Assembly: GCA_000720845.1 (NCBI GenBank)
Contig: JODU01000007.1
Span: 200,803-264,802, forward strand
Source of the DNA: Kitasatospora aureofaciens
GTDB lineage: Bacteria > Actinomycetota > Actinomycetes > Streptomycetales > Streptomycetaceae
Direction: 5' to 3'
Length of the DNA: 64,000 nt
Both the position numbers and the translations under genes were made by a program. Position 1 is the stretch's first letter. The number at the start of each line of letters is the position of its first letter. Shown here in pieces: positions 1 through 8,564 of the stretch. The notes under the pieces were generated by a model, which saw only the letters and a program-made list of their open reading frames with translations, was not told where the DNA came from and searched no databases.

Positions 1-332
1 CCGGCTTGGCCGCCACCCTGGTGCCGAGTCTGCTCGCCGCCTGGGACGACCAGCACTGGCTGCGGCCCCTGCTGCTCGGCGTCGCCGCGCTGGCCGTGAC
101 GCTGGTGGGCGCCCGGCAGCGGCTCCAGGCGCCGCTGGTCCTCGGCGCGGGCGTCCTCGCGCTGGTGGCGCTGCACGAGCTGGCCCCGTACCTCACCCAG
201 GTCGTCGGCGCGCTCCCCCGCTGGGCACCTCCGGCCCTCGCCGGTCTCGTGCTGCTCGTCCTGGGCGCCACCTACGAACAGCGGCTGCGGGACGCCCGGC
301 GGCTGAGAGCGGCACTGGGGCGCCTCCGGTAG
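1..332 (+). CDS. C-terminal end of a large multispanning membrane protein (partial)
   Basis: The reading frame is already open at the window edge, so the 5' part of the gene lies outside. The visible ~110 residues contain about four hydrophobic segments (e.g. PLLLGVAALAVTLVGA, LVLGAGVLALVALHELA, PALAGLVLLVLGATY). They end in a short basic tail containing YEQRLRDARRLRAALGRLR. This tail resembles, from memory, the end of very large Streptomyces membrane proteins of the SCO7613 type, whose function is unknown. The TTG at position 6 is in frame but has no ribosome site and is not a credible start. I infer only an integral membrane role. Confidence 0.6.
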   Translation, partial: GLAATLVPSLLAAWDDQHWLRPLLLGVAALAVTLVGARQRLQAPLVLGAGVLALVALHELAPYLTQVVGALPRWAPPALAGLVLLVLGATYEQRLRDARRLRAALGRLR

Positions 333-483
333 GGATCGCGCCGTCACAAGTGAGGGGCCTGGTGGCGATGCCGTGCAGTTTTGCGGTCGGGGTCATGGAA
401 CCCGGACGAGGTCGCCCATCTTGCCGTGGGCCGCTGATCGGCTTCGTGGTAACACGAAGTGATCAATTCGAAAGGGCCGACTC

Positions 484-1134
484 ATGGGTATCTTCAGCCG
501 TCGCCAGACCGCCACCGTCGAGCAGCTGGCGGCCGCCGGACCCGACCGGTTCGCCGCGCCGTCCGCGACGGCGGCGGCCACGCTCGACCCGGCCCTTCGC
601 GCGCTCACCGGGCATTGGACCATCGACCGCCCGCACAGCCGGATCGGTTTCTCCGTGCGGCACGCCATGGTCACCACGGTCCGCGGGGCCTTCACCGACT
701 ACGACAGCCGGCTCTACTTCGACGGGGCCTGCCCCTCCGAGTCCCGGGCGGACCTCGTGATCCGCGTCGCCAGCGTCGACACGGGCGTCGAGCAGCGGGA
801 CGCCCATCTCGTCGGCAAGGACTTCTTCGACGCGCGGCGCCACCCCGAGATGATCTTCCGCAGTACCTCCACCACCCAGGAGTCCGCGGAGAGCTTCCGC
901 ATGACGGGAGACCTCACCATCCGCGAGACGACCCGGCCCGTCGAACTCCAACTGGACTACCTTGGCTCGGTCGTGGACCCGTTCGGCTACGAGCGGGCCG
1001 GTTTCGACGGGACCACCACCATCGACCGCAGGGACTGGGGCCTGGTCTACAACCAGCGGCTCGAGGCGGGCGGCAGCATGGTGAGCGAGAAGGTCCGCCT
1101 CCAGTTCGACATCTCCGCGATCCGCTCCTCCTGA
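484..1134 (+). CDS. YceI family protein
   Basis: A 216-residue protein. After a ~45-residue N-terminal extension it carries the YceI signature: GHWTIDRPHSRIGFSVRHAM, then VDTGVEQRDAHLVGKDFFDA, then RHPEMIFRSTS. YceI proteins form a lipocalin-like barrel that binds long isoprenoid or amide-type lipids. Many are periplasmic, but this one has no recognisable signal peptide, as is common for the actinobacterial cytosolic group. The ATG is preceded by GAAAGGG at good spacing. It stands alone, convergent with the next gene. The family call is firm; the ligand is unknown. Confidence 0.9.
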   Translation: MGIFSRRQTATVEQLAAAGPDRFAAPSATAAATLDPALRALTGHWTIDRPHSRIGFSVRHAMVTTVRGAFTDYDSRLYFDGACPSESRADLVIRVASVDTGVEQRDAHLVGKDFFDARRHPEMIFRSTSTTQESAESFRMTGDLTIRETTRPVELQLDYLGSVVDPFGYERAGFDGTTTIDRRDWGLVYNQRLEAGGSMVSEKVRLQFDISAIRSS

Positions 1135-1165
1135 GTCCCACCGTGACGGCACTCGCCCGCCACGG

Positions 1166-1861
1166 CTACAGCGGCTGAGGCACGGGGTACGGACGCAGCA
1201 CCATGAGCGAGTCCTCCCGGGCCGCGACCATGGCGAAGGGAAACCGGTCGACTTCGAGACAGAGCGCGACGTCGTCGGGATGGACGCCCTGACGCACGCC
1301 CTCCGCCAGCTCGGTGGCGGCACGCGACGCGGCCGCGCGGCGGAGGAACCCGGCGGCGTCCGTACCGGCCCCGCCGGCTCTGCCCGCGATGTACTGGGCG
1401 CACGCCAGGTCTTCGTCGGCCCGTCCGTCCTCGCCGGTGACCACGAACGTGACGTGCTCGGCGGCGCGTTCCCGCAGGAGCCGGGCCGTCGCCTCCGCGA
1501 CCACGAAGCCGGCGCACAGCACCAGCGACGCGTCCTTGACCGCGAGGGCACCGACCGTCCCCGCCGTGGTCTTCTGCACGACGGTCCGTCCGCCGAGGTC
1601 GGCGGAGCGGATCAGGCCGGGCGAGTTGACCAGGTCGAAGCCGGGCGCGGGCGGACCGTCCTTGAGGGCCACGCGGTCCGGGTGGCGGGCCTTGAGAGCC
1701 AGGGCCTCGTCCAGCGACCCGGCGAGGACGATCTTTTCCGCCCCTTGGGCGAAGACCCACGCGGCCACGGTGAACGCGCGCATGACGTCGACGACGACCG
1801 CCACGGACGGGGTCTCGACCACCTCGGGAATGCCTACGAAGCGAGTGTCCATCGCGCTCAT
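1166..1861 (-). CDS. ComB-like 2-phosphosulfolactate phosphatase family protein
   Basis: A 231-residue protein that looks like the ComB family along its length. It has an early VVVDVMRAFTVAAWVFAQGA segment (Asp and Arg of the active site), then LKDGPPAPGFDLVNSP and VVQKTTAGTVGAL, and ADEDLACAQYIAGR near the middle. In methanogens ComB removes phosphate from 2-phosphosulfolactate on the way to coenzyme M. Streptomyces does not make coenzyme M, so the substrate here is open. A GAAGGG sequence lies upstream of the ATG. Nothing next to it belongs to sulfolactate metabolism. The family is sure, the reaction is not. Confidence 0.8.
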   Translation of the reverse strand: MSAMDTRFVGIPEVVETPSVAVVVDVMRAFTVAAWVFAQGAEKIVLAGSLDEALALKARHPDRVALKDGPPAPGFDLVNSPGLIRSADLGGRTVVQKTTAGTVGALAVKDASLVLCAGFVVAEATARLLRERAAEHVTFVVTGEDGRADEDLACAQYIAGRAGGAGTDAAGFLRRAAASRAATELAEGVRQGVHPDDVALCLEVDRFPFAMVAAREDSLMVLRPYPVPQPL

Positions 1862-1909
1862 GATCGCGTACGCCCTTCGCCATGGCCACCCTCTCGGGTG
1901 CTCCCGGTC

Positions 1910-4021
1910 TCAGGGCGTGCCCACGAGACGGTCCAGCGGCGCCGCCAGGAGCGGGGCGAGTGCCTCGGCGTACGCCTCCGAGAGGTGGCTGTCGTCGCGG
2001 TGGACCGCGGTGTCGGCGACGACCACGGGGCATACTCCGGTGCGTGGGGCGCAGACCCAGGGGGTGGGGTCGATGACCGTGGTGCCCGTGGCGGAGGCGG
2101 CGGCCCGGACGGCGAGGCCGCGCGTGGCGTCCCGGGTCGCCTCCGGCAGGTGGTTCGCGCACGCCCGCAGCTGCAGGGAGTTCCTCGCGGCGCAGTCGAT
2201 CGGATCACCCGTGGGCCACGGGGTGTCGAGCAGAGCGGCGACCCGGGCGCCGGAGCCGCGCAGGTCACGGAAGGTGTGCTCGAAGCCGGTGGTCCACTGG
2301 TGCAGGGGGTCGGCGGCGGGCCGGGCCGGGTCGCCGGCGTCCGAGGAGGAGGCGACCACGAGGGCCGGGCGCAGCGCCCTGATCCTCTCCAGGGCGCTGG
2401 AGCGCCAGGTGTCGCAGGCGGTGTACGGCTTGTGGAGGCTGACGATCGTCACGTCGGCGACCTTGCAGGAGGCCTTCGTGAACGGCACCAGTCGCCAGCC
2501 GCGTGCGACCGCGAGCCGTTGCAGGGCCGGGAACCACTGCGCGGCGTGCGAGTCGCCGAAGAGGACGACCGTACGGGAGGAGGTCCGGTCACCGTAGACG
2601 CAGGGCCGCGGCCCCGTGGCGGCGCGGTCGACGTGGCAGCCGTCCCGGTAGAGCGCGGAGCGGGAGGACTTGACCCGGGGCAGGGGCGGCGCGAGGTTGC
2701 TCGGCAGGGCGGTGGGGGACGAGGCCAGGAGTTCGGCGAGGCGTGTCCCCGGGTCGGGGGCCTCGGAGAGGGCCCGTGCCAGGGCGGGCGCGGGGCCGCC
2801 CACCTCGATGGCCGGCGGCACCGCCGCCGCCGTCAGGGACAGCGCCGAGGCGCTCGCGGTCAGCGCGGCCCCGAGCACCAGGGCGCGGCGTGGGCGGCCG
2901 CGGAAGGCCCGGTGGAAGCGGACCGGGTTCTCGACGAGGCGCAGGGTGAGCCAGGCCAGGGCCAGCGCCACGGCCGACAGCGCGAGCGCCAGCGGCACTT
3001 CGGCGGTGCCGTCGGCGCTGCCGAGTGCCGCCGGGGCTATGACCAGCAGCGGCCAGTGCCACAGGTACCAGCCGTACGAGAGTCCGCCGAGCCACACGAG
3101 CGGCCGTCGCTCCAGCAGCCGACCCGCGCCGTACGCCGTGGGCACGCAGCCGCCCGCCAGGACGAGTACGGCGCCGGCGACCGGCAGGAGTGCGTGGTGG
3201 CCGGGGAAGGGGGTCTCGTCGTCGTACCGGAGCGCCGCCAGCGCGACGCAGGCCAGGCCGAGCCAGCTCAGCGGGGCGGCCAGGGCCGCCGGCAGGCGGT
3301 TCAGCCGGGTGGCGGCCAGCGCCAGCAGCGCACCTGCGCCCAACTCCCAGGCCCGGGTGAGGGAGCCGAAGTACGCCCAGGGCGCCGAGGCGTTCGTCAT
3401 GAGGACGCCCGCCGCGAAGGAGACCGCGCACAGGGCGGCGAGCGGCACCGCCACCGGTCCGCGCCGCCCGCGGGCGATCCGCCACGTGAGCAGCAGGAGC
3501 ACCGGCCACACCAGGTAGAACTGCTCCTCCACGGCGAGCGACCAGACGTGCTGGAACGGTGACGGCGGGCTGTTCTGGGCGAGGTAGTCGGTACCGGCCG
3601 CCGCCAGCCGGAAGTTGACCACGTACAGCGTCCCGGCGAGGGCGTCGCCCGCGTACTCGGCGAGCCGCGCCTTCGACAGGAACAGCCATGCGCCGCCCAG
3701 CGTGACGGCGATGACGAGGGACGACGCGGGGAGCAGCCGCAGTGCCCGGCGGGCGTAGAAGGAGCGCAGCGACACCCGGCCGGTGGCGGCGAGTTCGCGC
3801 AGCAGCAGCGAGGTGATGAGGAAGCCGGAGATCACGAAGAAGACGTCGACGCCGATGTAGCCGCCGGCGACCCGCGACACGCCGGCATGGGAGAGCACCA
3901 CCAGTGCGACGGCCACCGCGCGCAGCCCTTGGATGTCCAGCCGCAGGGGGTCGCGGTGACGCGGCCCGGGTCCACCGGCGGCCGGGACGGTGGGTGCCGC
4001 GGTGGGCATGGTGCTGGTCAT
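1910..4021 (-). CDS. Acyltransferase-3 / SGNH-hydrolase fusion membrane protein (OafA type)
   Basis: About 703 residues. The N-terminal half is an acyltransferase-3 membrane domain with roughly ten hydrophobic segments. It opens with LDIQGLRAVAVALVVLSHAG, which contains the catalytic-type His, and is followed by GGYIGVDVFFVISGFLIT. The C-terminal ~250 residues form an SGNH hydrolase-like domain with a GDSHAAQW nucleophile block and a late DDSHLSEA block holding the Asp/His pair. Such fusions O-acetylate cell-surface glycans or exported sugars, with the SGNH part outside the membrane. I start it at the MTSTMPTAAP methionine because the frame upstream lacks family resemblance. A second ATG lies four codons later. 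Confidence 0.88.
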   Translation of the reverse strand: MTSTMPTAAPTVPAAGGPGPRHRDPLRLDIQGLRAVAVALVVLSHAGVSRVAGGYIGVDVFFVISGFLITSLLLRELAATGRVSLRSFYARRALRLLPASSLVIAVTLGGAWLFLSKARLAEYAGDALAGTLYVVNFRLAAAGTDYLAQNSPPSPFQHVWSLAVEEQFYLVWPVLLLLTWRIARGRRGPVAVPLAALCAVSFAAGVLMTNASAPWAYFGSLTRAWELGAGALLALAATRLNRLPAALAAPLSWLGLACVALAALRYDDETPFPGHHALLPVAGAVLVLAGGCVPTAYGAGRLLERRPLVWLGGLSYGWYLWHWPLLVIAPAALGSADGTAEVPLALALSAVALALAWLTLRLVENPVRFHRAFRGRPRRALVLGAALTASASALSLTAAAVPPAIEVGGPAPALARALSEAPDPGTRLAELLASSPTALPSNLAPPLPRVKSSRSALYRDGCHVDRAATGPRPCVYGDRTSSRTVVLFGDSHAAQWFPALQRLAVARGWRLVPFTKASCKVADVTIVSLHKPYTACDTWRSSALERIRALRPALVVASSSDAGDPARPAADPLHQWTTGFEHTFRDLRGSGARVAALLDTPWPTGDPIDCAARNSLQLRACANHLPEATRDATRGLAVRAAASATGTTVIDPTPWVCAPRTGVCPVVVADTAVHRDDSHLSEAYAEALAPLLAAPLDRLVGTP

Positions 4022-4185
4022 CAGGGGCTGGCTCCTCGGGGCGACGGACACACTGCACCCGACAAGATCAGCTCGCCCCGTCCCGAAGTTCCCTTCCCGG
4101 CGCCCGACTTGGCCTCGGCCGCGAAGGTTCAACCGTGGGCAACCAGCGGTTCAGCCCCCGTCCGGCCCGGCGACCGGAAACGTCC

Positions 4186-5172
4186 TCAGCCCGTCGCAGG
4201 CCGGGTGCCGGGCAGGAGGTCCGGCACCGCGGCGGTGAAGCGCGCCGCGAGTGCGGCGGCCGCGGCACGCAGTTCCGCTCCGCCCTCGACACGGAAGGCG
4301 AGTGGCACCCTCGCCAGCCATTCCTGCGCGTACATGTCCGGGTTCCGGGTGCTGCCGACCAGGACGCAGCCGTCCTTCAGGGGTTCGAGCCGGCCCATGG
4401 GCGGGCGGATCCAGGGGGCGACCTCGGCCGGCGGGGCGTCGAAGACCACGCGGGTGGCGAACTCCCAACCGGTGCCCAGGTTCTCCTCCAGCACCGCCAC
4501 GGGGTCGAAGCCGACGGGCGGGTCGAACCCCTCCTCGGTGCTCCGGACCCCGCCGATCCGGTCCACCCGGTAGGTGCGGACGGCGTCGGCGCGGTGGGAG
4601 TGGCACAGCAGGTACCAGCGCCCGTGACGGACGACGAGTGACCAGGGGTCCGCCGCCTCCTCCCAGGCGTTGCCGGCCTCGCTGCGGTAGGTGAGCAGCA
4701 CCCGCCGCCGGTGGGCGACGGCCTCGACGAGCAAGCTGGTGACGGCGGGGTCCGGGTGGGCCGCGTACGGGTCGGGGGCGGCGGCCGCGTACTCCCGCAG
4801 CAGCGCCGCCTGCCGTCCGACGCTCTCCGGCAGCGCCATGACGACCTTTCCCAGGGCGGCACCGACGAGGTCGTCGGCGTCGGTCACGGCGGGCCGGCCG
4901 CTGAGCGCCGCCATGACGAGGCCGAGGGCCTCGGCCTGCGTGAAGTGCACGGGCGGCAGTCTCGTCCCGCGTCCGAGCCGGTACCCGCCGTGCGGTCCCC
5001 GGGCCGACTCCACCGGGATGCCCGCCTCCCTGAGGATCCCGACGTACCGGCGCGCCGCCCGCTCCGTCACGCCGAGCCGCTCGGCGAGTTCGCCGGCCGT
5101 CGTGGTGGGCCGGGTCCGGAGGATCTCCAGGGCGCGCAGCGCTCGCGCGGTGGGGCTCGGGTCGTTGGGCAC
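4186..5172 (-). CDS. HTH/WYL-domain transcriptional regulator
   Basis: 328 residues. The N-terminal ~60 residues are a DeoR/HTH_11-type winged helix (ILRTRPTTTAGELAERLGVT, then ERAARRYVGILREAGI). A WYL domain follows around residues 140-215 (VLLTYRSEAG, GRWYLLCHSHRADAVRTYRV), and then a WCX-like tail. WYL domains bind small ligands or nucleotides. The GTG start has only a weak ribosome site. It is divergent from a small alpha/beta hydrolase gene across 114 nt, so it probably controls that gene and itself. Confidence 0.88.
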   Translation of the reverse strand: MPNDPSPTARALRALEILRTRPTTTAGELAERLGVTERAARRYVGILREAGIPVESARGPHGGYRLGRGTRLPPVHFTQAEALGLVMAALSGRPAVTDADDLVGAALGKVVMALPESVGRQAALLREYAAAAPDPYAAHPDPAVTSLLVEAVAHRRRVLLTYRSEAGNAWEEAADPWSLVVRHGRWYLLCHSHRADAVRTYRVDRIGGVRSTEEGFDPPVGFDPVAVLEENLGTGWEFATRVVFDAPPAEVAPWIRPPMGRLEPLKDGCVLVGSTRNPDMYAQEWLARVPLAFRVEGGAELRAAAAALAARFTAAVPDLLPGTRPATG

Positions 5173-5286
5173 GGGAGCAGGCTAGTGCGCGCGGCGGGCG
5201 CCGGGAGAGGACACCGGTGAACATACCGGCAGCGGATCGTCCGGATCTCGTCCTACGGTGTGGCCAGGCAACGAAGGGATTCGATC

Positions 5287-5973
5287 ATGGACATTCTGCT
5301 CGTCGGCGGCCTGTGGCTGGACGGTTCCGTGTGGGACCGCGTCGCGTCCACGCTGGAGTCGCTCGGCCACCGTCCGGTGCCGCTCACCCTCCCGGGGCAG
5401 GGGGACGGCGCGACGACCGCAACGCTCGACGATCAGTTGGCGGCCGTGCTGGCCGCGGTGGACGCGGCGCCCGGCGAGCCCATGGTGGTGGGGCATTCCG
5501 CGGCCTGTTCACTGGCCTGGCTGGCCGCCGACCGGCGCCCGGAGCGACTGGCCAAGGTCGCGCTCATCGGCGGCATCCCGACCCCGGACGGCCGGCCGTA
5601 CGCCGACTTCTTCGAGGTGAAGGACGGGGCGATGCCCTTTCCCGGCTGGGAGCCCTTCCAGGGGCCCGATGCCGCCGATCTCGACGGGGCGGCCAGGCGT
5701 GAGCTGGCGGCGGCCGCGATTCCGGTGCCCGAAGGCGTGGCCAGGGGGGTGGTGCGGCTGACCGACGAGCGCCGGTTCGACGTGCCGGTCGTTCTCGTGT
5801 GCCCCGAGTTCACGCCCGCGCAGGCGCGGAAGTGGATCGACGCGGGCGATGTTCCGGAGCTCGCCCGGGCCGGGCGCGTCGACTTCGCCGACATCGACTC
5901 GGGCCACTGGCCCATGATCTCCAGGCCTGACGAGCTGGCCCGGGTCCTGGCGGCGGCGGCCGAGGCGGGCTGA
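5287..5973 (+). CDS. Alpha/beta hydrolase
   Basis: 228 residues with a compact alpha/beta-hydrolase fold. It begins MDILLVGGLWLDGSVW, carries the nucleophile elbow GHSAACSLA at about residue 77 and ends with the catalytic His block DSGHWPMISRPDEL. AAGGGAT lies upstream of the chosen ATG. It resembles small esterases/hydrolases of the EstC/RsbQ-like size class, but no substrate can be read from it. It is divergent from the WYL regulator, which is the likeliest controller. Confidence 0.82.
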   Translation: MDILLVGGLWLDGSVWDRVASTLESLGHRPVPLTLPGQGDGATTATLDDQLAAVLAAVDAAPGEPMVVGHSAACSLAWLAADRRPERLAKVALIGGIPTPDGRPYADFFEVKDGAMPFPGWEPFQGPDAADLDGAARRELAAAAIPVPEGVARGVVRLTDERRFDVPVVLVCPEFTPAQARKWIDAGDVPELARAGRVDFADIDSGHWPMISRPDELARVLAAAAEAG

Positions 5974-6012
5974 CGGGCGCCGTACCGTGCCTGAGCGGGG
6001 TGCGGGCAGGGG

Positions 6013-6591
6013 TCAGGCGTGCGGGGTGGGCCGGTAGACGAGTTCCTGGATGTGGCCGTCGAGCGTGCGGGACTCGATCAATTCGAGGTCGAAGTCGGCC
6101 GCGCCCTTGAACACCGGGTCCAGCCCGGTCCGGCCGGTGATCACCGGGAACAGGGTCACCTGGACGCGGTCGACGAGGCCGGCGGCCAGCAGCGCCCGGT
6201 TCATCGACAGGCTTCCGTGTGAACGCAACGGCACCGCGGACTCCTCCTTGAGCCGGGTGACGACGTCGACGGCGTCGCCGTTCGCGAGGCTCGCCTCCGG
6301 CCAGTCGAGGGGTCCTTCCAGCGTGGTCGACACCACCGTGGCCGGCAGGCTCCGCATCCGGGTGACCCAGGGGTCGCGTACGTCGGCCCCCTCGGTGCCG
6401 GCGGCCAGCATCTGCGCGAACAGCCGATAGGTGCGGGCGCCGAAGACCATCCGCTGCTCCTCGCCGTACAGGGCGAGGCGATGGTCGAGCAGCTCGGGGC
6501 CCTGCTTTCCCCAGTAGCCGGTCCAGTCGCCGCCGGCGGCGCCGAAGCCGTCGAGACTGGAGAAGACGTCGAAGGTGTAGGTGGCGGTCAC
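6013..6591 (-). CDS. Dihydrofolate reductase family protein (RibD C-terminal type)
   Basis: 192 residues of the RibD-C/DHFR-like fold: TYTFDVFSSLDGFGAAGGDW at the start, MVFGARTYRLFAQML, then a late block with ALLAAGLVDRVQVTLFPVI and ITGRTGLDPVF. These proteins bind NADPH and reduce unknown substrates. In Streptomyces they are common single genes. The start is the GTG preceded by AGAAGG at six nt. The longer in-frame ATG upstream is not used because the extra residues carry no family features. It is convergent with the preceding hydrolase gene. Confidence 0.85.
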   Translation of the reverse strand: MTATYTFDVFSSLDGFGAAGGDWTGYWGKQGPELLDHRLALYGEEQRMVFGARTYRLFAQMLAAGTEGADVRDPWVTRMRSLPATVVSTTLEGPLDWPEASLANGDAVDVVTRLKEESAVPLRSHGSLSMNRALLAAGLVDRVQVTLFPVITGRTGLDPVFKGAADFDLELIESRTLDGHIQELVYRPTPHA

Positions 6592-6844
6592 GAGGCACCT
6601 TCTACCACCTCGGCGGGGCTCGCACGGCAAGGACACCCGGGGCCTCCCGACGAGTTCCGCCGGACAGGTCCCGACCCCGGTTCAGGGGGGGGCCGGCGGG
6701 CGCCGGTCCGGACGGTCCGGTCCCCCGGTGTCGCGACGCCGGGTGCCGTCCCGGCCGAGGGCGACGCGGTTGCGGCGCCGCACCGCCAACGGCGCGCGAC
6801 GGCGCCGCTCCAGCGGCTTTCGGGCGCCGCACCGCCCGGTGGGG

Positions 6845-7219
6845 TCAGTGGAGGCAGAGGCAGAACGGATGGCCGGCCGGGTCCGCGTAGACCCGCCAGT
6901 TGGCGCCCGGGCGGAGCTGGTCCGTCCGTTCCAGGACCGTCGCGCCGAGTGCGAGTGCCCGCCTCTCCTCGCCTTCGAGGTCGTCGACGTCGAAGTCCAG
7001 GTGGAGCTGCTGGGGGCGGTCCTGGCCGGGCCATTCGGGCGCCCGGTAGCCGTCCACGCGCTGGCAGGCCAGCGGTGTTCCCTCGAAGCCGTGCACCTCG
7101 ATCCAGTCGGAGTCGTCCGGATCCGCGACCACCCGCCCGTCGAGCAGTTCCGCGTAGAACTCCGCGAGCCGTACCGGATCGGCGCAGTCCAGCGCGACCG
7201 CTTGCAGCTTTCGAATCAC
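6845..7219 (-). CDS. VOC (glyoxalase-like) family protein
   Basis: 124 residues with the beta-alpha-beta-beta-beta VOC fold: LQAVALDCADPVRLAEFYAE, then QLHLDFDVDDLEGEERRALA, and a final WRVYADPAGHPFCLCLH. This pattern fits the Glyoxalase_6 group. Metal ligands may be the His of QLHLDFDV and a late acidic residue, but the classical quartet is not clear. Three in-frame GTG/ATG-type starts exist. I chose the GTG nine nt inside the longest frame because GAGGAG sits 8 nt before it, whereas the same sequence abuts the first GTG. Substrate unknown. Confidence 0.8.
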   Translation of the reverse strand: MIRKLQAVALDCADPVRLAEFYAELLDGRVVADPDDSDWIEVHGFEGTPLACQRVDGYRAPEWPGQDRPQQLHLDFDVDDLEGEERRALALGATVLERTDQLRPGANWRVYADPAGHPFCLCLH

Positions 7220-7341
7220 GTCCGACACTCCTCGCTCTCAGAACCCTCGCGTCACGCCCTACTACCCGAGGGTCCTACCCGGGGCGGTGGCGGGCATGCA
7301 CGACGGCAGGGCTGGTCGGGCACCCCCTACGACCATTGCAC

Positions 7342-7369
7342 TTGGCGTTGCACGCGGTGCGTGCATAAT
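7342..7369 (+). promoter_or_regulatory. Promoter with a perfect palindromic operator in its spacer
   Basis: A TTGGCG (-35, 7342-7347) and CATAAT (-10, 7364-7369) are 16 nt apart, upstream of the serine hydrolase gene. Positions 7349-7365 form TGCACGC-GGT-GCGTGCA, a perfect 7-bp-arm inverted repeat that fills the spacer and touches the -10 box. That placement is typical of a repressor operator. The -35 assignment is a judgement because TTGCAC also occurs twice nearby (7336 and 7348). Confidence 0.5.
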
Positions 7370-7412
7370 GGGTTCAGAAGCATGTCGCAGAGCTTGGGAA
7401 AGGACACGTGTC

Positions 7413-8531
7413 ATGAGTGACTCACTGGACCCCGAGGTGCTGGACGCGGCCATCGAGAACGTCCACCGCGCCGGAATGCCGGGCCTGTTCGCCGAGGTGC
7501 GGGACGGCGACCAGGTCTGGCGGGGCGCCGCCGGGGTCGCCGACGTCGACACCGGCCGCCCGGTCGGGGCCGACATGCGCCACCGGGTCGGCAGCCTCAC
7601 CAAGACCTTCACCGCCGCCGCGGTCCTGCAGCAGGTCGAGCGGGGCCGGATCGGTCTCGACACGCCGATCGGCCGATACCTTCCGGGACTGATTCCGGGC
7701 GAACGCGGTGACACCGTCACGGTCCGGATGCTGCTGAACCACACCAGCGGTCTCGCCGAGTACCTGCCCCATGCCTACGCCTCGCTCAAGGCGTTCCCCG
7801 TCCTCGCGGACACCGGGCCCCAGAGCCTGGACGACCACCGGTTCACCCGGTTCGCGCCCGGCGAACTGATCGAGCTGGGCGTCGCCGCTCCCGCCGTCGG
7901 CCCCCCGGGCGGCACGCCGGGCCTGTACTCGAACACCAACTACCTGATCCTGGGCGTGCTCCTGGAGCGGGTGACCGGCACCACCGCCGAGCGGTACATC
8001 ACCCGGAACGTCATCGAGCGCGCCGGGCTCCAGGACACCGAACTGCCCACCGGACCGTACGTGGGCGAGCCCCACTCGCGCCTGTACGAAGCCTGGTTCG
8101 GCATGATCGACCCGCCGCGCGACTACAGCGTCTACGACATGTCGTGGGTGGGGCCGGCGGCCTCGCTGATATCCACCGTCGCTGACCTCAACCGCTTCTT
8201 CGGGATGCTGCTGGCCGGTGAGATCGTCAGCCCGTCGTCGCTCGCGCAGATGCGGCGCACCGTGCCGGTGGTCTCCCAGGAGGGCCGGACGATCGAGTAC
8301 GGACTCGGCCTGCACCCGGTCGAGGCACCTGGCCAGGACACCTTCTGGGGCCACGGCGGGACGGCCTGGGGCGCCGGTGCCCTGGCCCTGATCAGCGCCG
8401 ACGGCAGACGGCGCATGGCCCTCGCGGTGAACCTGCAGAGGTGGAACGCGCTCGACTCCACGGGCCGGCCGCGGCCCCATCCCATCGACGAGGCCCTCGC
8501 GGCCTTCCAGCGGGTGGCGATGTACGGCTGA
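7413..8531 (+). CDS. Serine hydrolase, beta-lactamase / D-Ala-D-Ala carboxypeptidase-like
   Basis: 372 residues of the class C beta-lactamase/PBP-like family. The SxxK catalytic pair is S61-K64 in VGSLTKTF, the YxN motif is Y172-S-N174 in GLYSNTNYL, and the HxG-type third motif is near residue 314 (WGHGGTAWG). No signal peptide or membrane anchor is seen, so it is more likely a cytosolic esterase or peptidase than a cell-wall enzyme. The ATG follows GGGAAAGGA. It has its own promoter with a palindrome in the spacer. Substrate unknown. Confidence 0.87.
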   Translation: MSDSLDPEVLDAAIENVHRAGMPGLFAEVRDGDQVWRGAAGVADVDTGRPVGADMRHRVGSLTKTFTAAAVLQQVERGRIGLDTPIGRYLPGLIPGERGDTVTVRMLLNHTSGLAEYLPHAYASLKAFPVLADTGPQSLDDHRFTRFAPGELIELGVAAPAVGPPGGTPGLYSNTNYLILGVLLERVTGTTAERYITRNVIERAGLQDTELPTGPYVGEPHSRLYEAWFGMIDPPRDYSVYDMSWVGPAASLISTVADLNRFFGMLLAGEIVSPSSLAQMRRTVPVVSQEGRTIEYGLGLHPVEAPGQDTFWGHGGTAWGAGALALISADGRRRMALAVNLQRWNALDSTGRPRPHPIDEALAAFQRVAMYG

Positions 8532-8564
8532 CCGGACCGCGGAGCCCCGAAGTCCTCCCGCGGG

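Noticed and set aside
463..1551. Long minus-strand open frame across YceI and part of the ComB-like gene
   Set aside because: Its translation is Arg/Pro/Ser-rich with no family features, typical of the antisense frame of GC-rich genes, and it overlaps two well-supported genes.
1280..3562. 760-codon plus-strand frame opposite the acyltransferase gene
   Set aside because: Composition (Gly/Arg/Gln/Pro-rich) and lack of hydrophobic or folded segments mark it as a shadow of the real minus-strand gene.
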